NCBI RefSeq assembly: GCF_002234675.1
Contig: NC_019864.2
Span: 12,355,582 to 12,419,581 of the forward strand
DNA from: Oryzias latipes
Taxonomy: Eukaryota; Chordata; Actinopteri; Beloniformes; Adrianichthyidae
DNA: 64,000 bases
Direction of reading: 5' to 3'
Part shown: positions 48,161 through 59,900 of the stretch, piece after piece
How the letters are laid out: each line of letters begins with the position of its first letter
Position numbering within the stretch: position 1 is the stretch's first letter
The notes under the pieces: model-generated
The model's database searches: none
Told to the model about the DNA's origin: nothing
What the model saw: only the letters and a program-made list of their open reading frames with translations
Position numbers and translations under genes: made by a program

Positions 48161-51100
48161 ATGGGAATATTCCAGCTATTTCTGGTTCTTTGCATATTTT
48201 TCGCCTCCTCAGGTAGGACACAACTCTGTTAGCCTTTAAGAAAACAAATTTAAGTACATTTATTTTAATCCAAATTCATTTCCGTTGCAAACAGGACTAT
48301 TTCACCTGCTTTTACAAGTGCTGTGATTGTAATGATGGTGTTTGAAATAAGTTGTAGGATTCGGGGTTGACCCTGCCCTGCGCATCAGCGTATTCGATGA
48401 ACTCAGGCTTGGAGATGGCTTTGATGGACTCACTCAGGTCCAGGGCTTCCACAGCGAGACTAGAGCTTTCCACTTCCAAGGTACTGAAACACACGACTCT
48501 GTTTGAAGGCGAAATGTGATCACGAGGCCTGCTTTAGAAGAAGCGTTAAACATTTTCTTTCAGCTGTAAAGCCTTGATGAAGATCCTCCACCAATGACTG
48601 ATAAAGACTTTCAGATGGTTCAGTGATCACATACGTTAGCCCAAATGCTCTGATCATTTTTGTTTCCCTTTTGTTTTTATTACACTCTGCAGCATCTTTA
48701 CCAGTGATACAAAGCTTTCCAGTGGTTTTCCTTTGTAATTGAAAAACGGCTTAGAGGGCTTTCTGCATGTTTGAACACTAAGTAAAATAGTGGGAGACCT
48801 AGTTTATCAAAAGAGCAGGGATGCTGGGATTTCCTAGTCTTTGGGTCATGTGAATTTCAACAAGCGTGAATTTTACTTTATTTTGAAGGTGTAGGCTTTG
48901 TTTTTGAGTAAATTTGTTGTGTTATCTGTGCTATTTACCATCATATTATCTAATAAGAAAAAAATGTTTTTTTTATTTACATACAAAAATAACAATGTTG
49001 GTTGATGGATGGGAAATTACACAAATAATGTCTCAAATGGAACATTTTTTCCCAAAGCATAACAACTAAGGAGAGAAAGATGTGACTTTTCTTCCCACTT
49101 GCTTAGCTGAAATCTTCCAATTTTTGTTCACAACCGCTGAGGATGCATCGCTTCTGCACAGAGTAGCAACTCCAGCATCTTTGTGGATGCGGGACATTTG
49201 ATGTCTGAGTGGATGGAAGGAGGTATATTACATGGAAAGAGTTAGCGACGGGGTCGAACAAAGATCCTTGTAAAAAGAATCGCTTATTGCTTTTGTCACA
49301 AAGCAACACTTGCTCTCATTTTCCGGCATTACTTTTTCTGAGTACGTTCAGTCACCCGGGCTGGGAAGGCGGCAGGTTATTTATGGCAGAGCTCGCCTCC
49401 ATCCTTCATTTGGGATGTCTGTGTTAAGTCAGTGATGATGGGTGAGGGGTAGGCAGACGGAGGTGCACCGGTAAAGCAGAGATGGCTAGTTTGTTATCAG
49501 AAACAGACAGGGAGAGGCCCGTTCAGGAGATATGCAGAAATGAGTGAAGGAGAAAGAGCGAAGGGAGTGAGGCGTGTGCCAGCTGTTTGATAGACTGCGT
49601 TGATGCACACAGATGCATGGCTGGTTGGGACCAGCAGACAGGCCCACAGTGAAATTCTGATGCTCATTAGATAGCGGGCAAAACGTATCCATAGGTATCC
49701 CCTTCACTTCCCCTGCCTAGAAGGGGAGGCAGTTTTTTCTAGGAGGATACTAGAAACAGTGGTGGAAATGGAGAAAAACGAGGAATTGCCTCCCTGTGTG
49801 CTGATTTCTTCGTATTCCCCCTCTACTTAAGTAGGTTTTTCTGTGTTTCTGAGCAAGAAAGAGGCAAATAATAAACAGTGGGGGGATTTCTGTTTAGCAG
49901 GCCCCTGCTGATGCTTTTGAAGGTAGCTGTCGGAGCTACATTGGACGGCATAGGGAGAAGTGAACCTCTGGGAAAGCCTTGGTGGTGATGGAGAAATGCC
50001 TCCAGGCTTCTCCTCTCATGTCTTGATGCTAAATGAGATTTAGCCCCACAATGAAATTATGGCGTCATTAGCACTTTAATATCCAGACATCCAGATATTG
50101 CTCTGGATAAACAAAAAAACAAAATAAGAAGAAGTGGCCACACCCAGAAGCACTCCCTTCCCCCCACACATTTACAGTGAACCTCTCCACCTCTCTTGGT
50201 TTGAGTGGATGAATCCAACTCATTTGGAGCGTAAGCAGCAAAATGTAGAAGGATCCTTTCCCCTACAGCGCAGGACTCTTCAGTAATTGTATCTTCCTGT
50301 GCAGATGGGGGCGTCTTGTTTGTTTTACTTGAAAGATTTAAGCATCACCACTAAGGCTTTTTGTTATTGCTCCAGTGATAAAGTACAGAACTGCAGTCAC
50401 AGCCAAATGCAATAGATTGACAAGCAGCCGTGTTCTATTGTTGTGCATCAGTGTGAAAAAGGTAAGGCAGAATCTGGCAGGCATGTAAAATGTGCTGAAT
50501 TCGTCTTACGTTACAGATGCGCTTCTATCCTATACATACCTGCTGCTGCAGAGTAATACAGTTGATGAATGAATCATCGGGGAATAATTTGGTTCTTAAA
50601 CCGCTGAGCTCATAATGTAGCCAATTTCTAGGAATGCAGTTTCTGCACTTCATTGGATTCTGCTGAGCCCATTGACATGGGCCACTGTACAAACCACTCA
50701 CTCAAAGAACAGAAGATTGAAGACATAAGTAAGGCACGGTGTCAAACCACCTGACAGGATCCACAGAGCATTTTTCAGCTTTTTTTTAAAGCAAAAAACC
50801 GCAAAATCTGTGTTATTCTGCTTCAAATCACATTTTGAACTTTTACATGATAATATAAATAGACCAAGGATAGCTTCACATGGTTGTTGCTGATTCTTTG
50901 TTTCAAAGTTACCATATTTTTAGGAGTGTACGTTAATTTTTTTTTGCATAGTTAGGCCAAGGGTGCGACTTTTACTAATGTGTAACTTTTGAGTGAAAAA
51001 CAAAATAGCAACAACCACTAGAGGGCACTGTAGGTGTGTGTATCAGCATTTGCTACTGACTGCACCACAGAAGAGGAAGTGCTGCTCAGTCTTACGCTAC

Positions 51101-53882
51101 GTACTCACCACATTTAAGAAAGCGCTGATAAAGAATTCTTTAAGGCGCTTTTAGCATTCGGTGTTCACACTGGACTGTTGCTAACCGATACTAGCACATG
51201 TACTCACAGTTGGAAGAGGTTTGGTGCAAAATTGCTCCAGGCTATTTTGTTTCGCATGTCTATTCTGACATTCGAAAGACTTTGTGTCATAAAATCCTGA
51301 TCCGCAATTGATAATGTCTCCTTCATAATCGGTTTTTAACTGGTTGCCACTTCCATGTTTTGGAAAGGATGCTACTCATGTCACTTGCTGAACTTGAAGG
51401 TCAAAGTTCAGCTGTTTGGCCTTCAAGCAGTCGAAAGTTCAACTTATTGAACTTGCAGCGCATGTTCAACCATCCCCCAATTTGAACGTAGAGTCTGACA
51501 ACGGACTCAAAAATTTGCATAGCTACGCATAAATGCAAGTCTTTTGAATGCAAAAGCCTGAAAAGCGTGTCTGCGCATTTACATTTACACATTTACACAT
51601 TTACACTTGTCTTTCAAAGCGGTCACTCGAACGCCAGTTGCCGAGGCCCGTTGTGTAATTTGAACGCACAGCATTACGTCGGCTTGGCGAAACTGTTCCA
51701 AAGCGGAAGATGAAGAATTTTAACAGAGTTAGTGATTTAAAGTGATGTACAGAATTTAGTTGACTTGTTTTCTTTATGCTATGGTTTTCTGAACAATTGT
51801 TTGTGATGCACTAATATACAATGTTTTATGAAGCTAAAAAAGCATCAACGTGTGAAGCATGCAGATGTTTCCTCATAATTATGATTAATTATATTTCCAT
51901 TATTTTGATTGGTCTTTCAAGATTAAATAAATGTTCTTTTTTGACCCCGTATTTTGTCAAAATAAATGTGTCCTCTTATACTATGGGATGTTAATTGGTC
52001 TGAGAAGAATATTCTTTTTCACTTGGTATGGAGAAAAGAACTTTAGCTACTGAATTTCCAACATCTATCTTGTCATGCAAATTTCTTCTGACTTTCTGTC
52101 TAAAACAAGACTTATTTAGTAAATACCAGCCCACACTTACGACTCAAACCCTGTCATTTTCTAATGTTGCTTTTTGTTGTTTATGTTTAAACAATTGTTT
52201 GAACAAAATTTAAATTTCCTCTTAAAGATTTTTTTAATCAAATTGACTTGAAATGGATATCCATGAAAACGTGTCAAAGTAAATCACATCCCTTAGTGTT
52301 TTAATGTGGGGGTATGGCATTTCATTAGAACTTCAAGACACCAAAATCTGAGGAAAAGAGAATAATTAGCCTCACTTTTCCATTGAGAACAATTTATTTT
52401 TTTGGAAAAATGTCAGCATATTAGAAATTTGAGGGTTAAAAATGTTAAAATGGATAAATGAAAATCTTTCCAAACACATTATCATATATCAAATATCCCA
52501 GAAAGACAGAGCTTCACTGATTGAGATTGTGGTCTAGGTCAGAGGTTGTCCAAACAGTGTATAAAAAATGTATATAACAGCATAACAATTAATTAATGCT
52601 AGTCAATTTGTGGTTTATTAAAACTATCCTGAAGCCTATAGATATCTGTTATTTCTTTAAGAGATAAGAGAGGGAGGGTAGATAACATCCTCTCATTTAA
52701 GTAGAAAAATTAAACACACATATTTAATCTGGAAATGCTGCATATTTTCATAATTTCATTTCAGATAAATGCATTGATGTGTTTGTAAGCATGAATGAGA
52801 ATTTATAGGAAAGTTTGTTAAATTGTGTTAGACTTAATATGAGGTTTCTTGATGATTAAATTCCATTTTTTTTTCATTTTTTATTTCAATCCACAATGAA
52901 GATAATCTTTCCCTCCATTTTCTATAAGCACTTCATCCCGTTCAGGGTCAGTTGGTTTAGAATTCTGTGGCAGCTGTCATCCGTGTGGGGAGGGGGGAGG
53001 TATGCTTATCGGCAGTCAATCTCAGATTTACTCCGTGTTGCTATTTTTTAAAGTTATTTTTTAAACCAATAAATAAGAAATGATCGTGTTTATATGTATG
53101 ATTTTTAGCATTCCTTGAAGAAATTTTACTTTTTTTTTGTAAATTAAAGAATCTACGTAAAGACCTGTTAATAATTTACAGTTTTATAATCCAGTAGCTG
53201 TAATTTTTTTGTATTTTGCTCAATTTGGCAAATTTGTTACTCATTCTTTCAATCTAGTGAATAAAGTCATACCCATCTCCCTCAGGTTGTAATATTCTGT
53301 TTTCGGAAAAAGAAAAATCCCATGGTTCACACAGGAGCAGTAGAAACCATGGAGAAAAAGAGGTTTCTGTCCCTTCAGGGCTGTTATCCAGCTGGATGGC
53401 GGGAAGGCTGTCATTAGCTCTGTATATGTGTGGACATCAGACAAGCGGTCACTGACAATGCGATCTGAACAATGTGGAGGAATTGCTGGCAAAAGCAGTC
53501 CTGGAGGTGCCCTTGTCCCAGATTTCCATTTTCTCCCAGAAGACAGTGGAGAGAAGCCTCCCTAGAGTTAAAGTGCAGCTTTCAGAACGTTTTCTGCGTT
53601 GATGCCGGCTGGAATTGTTTACCTCAGTTCTATGTCAGTTCAATAAACAGCGCATGTTTTTTTCTTTTTGCATTAAATAAAATAAGATAAAAATCTGTTC
53701 AGATTACAATGTTTGCAATCTTGGATTGCAATAACATTACCAATAGCTGCATGCTTTTCTATTGGGACTGTTGGAAATGTATTTTCTTTAAAAACACAAA
53801 CCTGCTGTCTGAGCTCTCACATTGTGACATCATAAAGTAAGGAACAGCCCCTTCAAGAATCTGCACCGCCAGCACCCCACAG

Positions 53883-53913
<31 letters not shown>

Positions 53914-56900
53914 ACTTTTTCCACAGAGCTGGCAGTGATCTGCAATAACTCTTTTTATCTTATACACACAATATGCACATCCATCTTTGCAAAAGTTTGG
54001 ATATTGTTTGTTTGTGGGCGAGACGGAGACGCTCTGCCGAGACTGGCTCTAGGGTTACGGCATGAAAGGGGCGTCACCCGCACGGAGAGAAAGGCGTTGC
54101 CTCAGAGATCCAGTTGCCCTACTTCTAAATAGGGAAATGAATTGTGAAAAAAAAAATTCATTAAAAACAGTTCTATAGTGTGCAGAAGGTAATATATTAT
54201 CACATATATGGAAACAGTGTACTCTGAAAGATTTAAGAATAGCATGAAATAGGCCCCTTAAGTCATTTTCAATATAAAACACAGATCCTCAACATAAATC
54301 TTCTTTATACGCTGGATTTGGTTTTCTAGTTAATACAGTTAGTAAAGTAAACCAAAATGTGAAAAACCCTCTGCCATTTTAACGGGACATAATTTTAGAA
54401 ACACCGTTTCTTCTTTTTTTTTTTGTTAAACCCTTTATCATTGTTGTTCTTGGAAAATTATTAAAATTATTACAGGGATGAGCGTTTCTAAGTTATTTTA
54501 TTTAAAAGGGTGACCCATGTAGATTTGAGTAACTTGCTGCTTTTGTTAGGTTGACAAGCATTTGACCAGGGGCTGCTTAAACACATAATACACTATTAAA
54601 AAACACTAAAACAAATAAAACACTATGTAGATATGTTCACAATGCTTGTGGCAACATGCGTGGCTACTTCCAATTAAGTCTATTCATATTTCAAGGAAGA
54701 CTCCTGGATTTATCTGTAAATAATATTTTTTTTAAATTGAAAACTTTCTCCATTTCTTCAATGGCTCCTGCTAAAGATATGGTTTTTATTGACTTCATCA
54801 GCTTGGGGCTTTTAATTTAGCGGTGGGAGTAGACACTTTAATGCTACATTTACAGCGGGCTTGGAAACACGTGTTCAAATGACCACTTCCAGTGAAAAGT
54901 CCGTGTAAACACGAGTCAATGCACATTCTGATAAATGGATTCCACACTCAAAACTCTCGTTTTTACTTTTAGCTACGCACTTTCTGATGACTGTTGTGAG
55001 GCTCTTTGTACAAAATGCGCGGCCATTGAACGTGCATTGAAAGTTAAACCAGGTCAAACTTTGACCAATCAGAGACTTGGAGAGATTTGGTAGAGATGTA
55101 AAGATGGCGTCCCCTTTATTCAAAGAGGTTCCATTCATTTAAAAACTGATGATGGAGGAGGAATTAATAGTTACGTTTTGTGTCCGGCCGGAATTGTGTG
55201 ACACCAAGTCTTTTGTATTAGAGAATAGAGCTGTGAAAGAAGATTTGCACTGCTTCAACATTTTGCATCAGGCTTCCTCCATCTGTAGATGGTGGATATG
55301 TGCTAGTAAACATTAGAAAAACAAGACAACCAAGAAGAAGCCCCACCCTGCTTGTCCAGTGAATATCCTGCACGTTCAAAAACACAGGTTTATTTTGTTC
55401 TTGAGCGCATGTCACACGCCCGCTGTGAACGTAGCTCAACAGTTTTTTTTTTTTTTTTTTTTTTTTGATGGAAAAGGAAAGAGGGGAAGAAGAGAGAGGG
55501 ACGTTAGAGAGAGGGGGGGTAGGAGGGTGATAATATGAGGGGAAGGGGGGTAAGACCATGAAGCAGCATAAAGCAACAAGTTTACTGGTTGTTAATCATT
55601 ATGGTAAGGTTCAAATGTAGTTCAAAAAGGGCGGGGCCTATCCACACACACACTCAAATGTTATAAACACACCTGCTAGCTGCAAAAATGTCCACCTGTC
55701 GACATGTACACAAAACAGATAGTGTTCACACGCATACTTATGCCTTAAAACCAACTAGTGTGAAATATTTCAGTCATTCAATCATGCAAACTGTTAGTGC
55801 AAAGGTGAGCTAACACCAGTGCTCAGGTGAGTGTTTATGTTCTTCTAAAATGGATGGTGGAACGTGACAAGAAGGAGGGTGAGTGCCCAGCCATCCCCAC
55901 CCCAAGACCCCCACCGCAGCAGCAGCGGCAGCCGAAATCCCCCCAACGCCACACAGGAACCGGCAGGGAACAACCGCCGTCCGGGCGACCAAGCCCGCCA
56001 CCCAGGCCAGGGCCAGCAGGACCGCCGCAAGGCCCCCAGAGCCAGAGAGCAGGGAGGCACGGAGGGAAAGGGAGCGCCGCCCCAGCCCAACCAGGAGAGC
56101 AGCCCCCCCGCCGCGCCGGGAGCGCCCAACGCAGGGCCCCACCGGAGAAGGACGCCCACAGCCCCAGACGAGCACCCCACCACCACCCAGGAGTTCCGGG
56201 CATCCCCCCGCCCCCACCCCAGGTACGAGCCAGGACCCCCAAGGGAGACCCGCTCCGCACTCCAGGCAGCCATCCGCCCGGCCCACGGTTGGTCCAGGGA
56301 GGAGCAAGGCAGGGGCCCGCCGCCCCCGCCCAGGAGGGGGGAACCCCGGGGAAAAAAGAGGGCCCACAAGGGGTGTTATAAATATGGCCTGGACAGGCTC
56401 GGCCATGTTGGAATTTTGGCGGGGCCCAGCGCTCAGGGGCAAGGACCAGGACCCACCCCCCAGGGACACGAACACCCCCGGCTCAGGTGTAATATGAACC
56501 CCCCCACCATGCGGAGAGAGCACCGCCGGGCCCAGGGAGCAAGCACCCAAGGGACATGGCCGCCATCGCCAAGGGGCCCGCACCCCCCACCAGGGAAGGG
56601 GTAGGGGACAGATGGACCCAGGTCCCACCTTCCTTGCAAAATGTGTGTGCGTGTATGTGTGTTTGAAAGGGTGTGTGTGTGCATGTGTGTGTGTTTATGT
56701 TGGAATGTATATATTGAAGGGGGAGGGGTGTGTGTACTAAGGGGGGTGCAGGAAAATTGGCGGGTAGGGCACTAAGGGGACATCTCCTGATTACTCACAG
56801 TGACGTCCCCTCACCCTCCCCACCAAGCTCAACAGTTCTTAATGCACTATGACAATAGCAGAAAAATATAAAAGTTGTGGTGTTGATAACTAAGAGTATT

Positions 56901-59900
56901 TTTTATCTTTGCTGGGGAAAATTTGAATTAATTTGCTTCCATTCATGATTGACTTAGTTTAAGATGGCTGTTTTAATTGGTCATATGACAGGAAATTGTC
57001 ATTCTAGTCACTTTGGGTGTTTTCTCCAATCTGGTTTCCAAAGTACCTACCTGTCATTCACAGCATGGGGGAAATGCTTGAAAACCTTTGACGGTGTTGC
57101 ACCACTGCAATTACAGTTAGAGGTAAAGAAGTATGTGAGAAAAAGCCTGTGGGAAAGCCGGGTGATTTGAGACTCAAGCCGTGCTGCAGGGTTCCTTTTT
57201 CTATATGCTGAAAGTGTGCTGGCTGCTGCCGCACGGAACAAGGCAGTTCAGCAATGCAGCATGTGTGTGGCTATCCAGGAGGGATTACAGCTGCATGTAT
57301 CTACTGGTCAAACAAAGTAAGACCATTAGTGAGTTTAAGATTAGAGGTGAAGCTCTGGGATGGAAATGCTTTGTTTTAAAAGCACAATATGCCCATGAGG
57401 GAAGATTACGATGCATGCCAAAGCTGTCTTTCCTGGGAATGCCACTGAGCTTGGGGCTTTTCTAAAACTCAGGTCAGCTGATCAACTCAAGTGCTCCTCA
57501 TGATCGACTGGTCAAAATATTTCAAATCTGTGCTGTTGCACTCAAGGAAAGGCTTAGCATGTTTAATGTGTCACATCTCTCTGCATGTCAGGATTGAGTG
57601 GCCGTCCCATCCAGGTGCCTGCCAACAGACAATACAGTAAAAGCCCCCTTTGTCTTTCCCCTGGGCCACACTGATCTGGCAGAGAGGAAGGGCTGGCTGG
57701 CTTCTGGCAGCTCCCATTTATCTGATGTTCTTTTATGTATAGCTATAAGGATGTGGAGATGACAGTGCCATTAGTTGTCTTAATCTTCCGCGTTGGATAA
57801 TGCACTTGCCAGCTGTAGATGAACTGCTTTGCTATACGCACTAAACAAGTTAGACGAGCCATTTACTGTCCAGCTCCCCGGAGAGGCATTGCTTGCTGCC
57901 CCTTGGACTTAAAGTGCACAGGTTGTGTTGAAAGACCTTTATTTACTGTATAGGTCAAAGACTCATGGATGGTGAAATGTGAAGCAGTCCAAAAGTACAG
58001 CATCATCACCATCACCATCCTCCTTTATTTCATTTTCGGTTTGAGCACCCCCCCCCCCCCCCACACACACACACACACCTGCTTACCTTCTATATTATTG
58101 CCTGAGATATAATGTCGCTCTTTGATACACATGTTGCTCTTGGCTGAGCACTGATATGAGCATTTCAGATTAACCTTGACATTACAGACTCCTACTGTGG
58201 TATTTTTCTGATGAAAACATTAAAAAAAACAAAAAAACATCCAAAATAAAAATCGAACAAAATAATCATTGCTGTAGACTAGCTTGGATCTTTTGTTTTT
58301 TGTTTTTAGAGCCCATTGTGATGAAAAAATATGTTTTTGGTGTTTTTAGCATGTTCTTGTGGCGTTTTTCTGAAAATGGAGAACATTTATATTTATCAGA
58401 AATTGGCTTTGAAAACGCATTCCTGAGTATTTCTTTATTCAAATCGTTGTGAATCAGGACCAGCTGAAAAAAATACATTTGAAAAAGATCACATTTGATA
58501 AGGTAAAAAATATGCTGTGTGTGTCACAGGCTTCCTGCTCCGCTTCATTTTGATGGATCCACTTTTAGACGGCTAACGTCTTCATTTTCCTCGTCCGATC
58601 TGGCATCTGCTCAAAACTGTTGACTTAGTTGCACTGGTAATGTTGGGTTGGGATTGTGAGGGACTGCAAGCTAGCAGGACAGCCTGTAAAGAGAGAGCTC
58701 TAAGCAATTGGGAGGGGAAAGAGGGGCGGGGTCGCCCTCAATTCCTGAAAAATTTCTAATGAGGCACTATCGCTCTGCAGAAACTGTGTTCTAGAAACAA
58801 CACAGGTTTTTTTTCATTTGGGCTGAAAAAAGTGGCATAATCATTCAATAAAAGACCACTGGGAATGCTTTGAAAATAGATCAAAAGATGATCAGAGTGG
58901 GACTTTAAGAAAATCATATTTAATTTTTTCAACAATACTGTTTGAATTAGATAACCAAGCTGGATTTGTTGATAAAAACAGGTTATAGTTAGGCAAAATT
59001 TGTGGACCAGCTGATTCACTTCAGACAGTAACAGTGAAACGTTGTCATTTGTAAAGCAAACTGTGTGACTTCACAATAAAAGCGTACATCACTAATGCAC
59101 ACTAATTGTGCATATCAGCATCATAACAGAAAACATGATGATGTTTTCTTTTGCACATTTTTCAACACAAACGCCAACATTTAATTCAGTTCCAAATAGA
59201 TCCATCTCTCTCTCTTTCTGTCTGACGTTGTTTCTCACACTCTGTTGGGTTAATTGGTCGCTCCCATCAGCTGGAGGTTTTCTGTTAATACACTGAGGAA
59301 AAGCTGTCGTGCAGGTTTCCTGGGGCGCTTAAGTATGCCAAGGCATCTAGCATGCATCCCATAACTAGGATTGAGCTCTTTGATGTGATTGCTTCTGAGA
59401 GACGCCATAATTTATTGATGCTTCCATTAAAGAAGACGTTTGTTTGAATGGGAAGGAGAGGGGCACAGTGGTGGAGCCGAGGGTTCTGAACTAAAGACAC
59501 ACAAACAGCAGAAAGCTCCAACTCCAACATCACAATCTTTTCAGTTTTTCCTCCAAATGTCCTACATTAGCAAATGTGCCTCCTCCTCTAATAAATGAAA
59601 AAAACAAATGATTTATTTGTTTTTTTGCCTGAAATCATATACACAGACCTGACTGTGTCAAAGATCCAAAACCACAATTACATTTTCAGACATGTATGAG
59701 AGTGTATGACACTCTCTTTGGATTTGGACAGTCGCTTCTGCACAATGTTGGAGGCAGTGAAAAGATGCTGTGAGGATGTCTGAGCAAGTCTGGCAGAGGC
59801 CAAAGACAGTGGCTGTTGACACAACCGGGGCATCTGAAAAAGACCAACAAGGTCAAGTAGTCTGAGGAGAAGCAGAGTCTGAACCAGTGATGGTGTTAGA

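Noticed and set aside
55810-56628. Long open frames (up to 272 aa) on both strands
   Set aside because: They overlap on opposite strands in an extremely GC-rich insert where stops are rare; no domain, no splice context. Treated as part of a retro-insertion.
57181-57465. 94-aa plus-strand frame in nell2 intron 2
   Set aside because: Single frame without homology, inside a large intron of a plus-strand gene.
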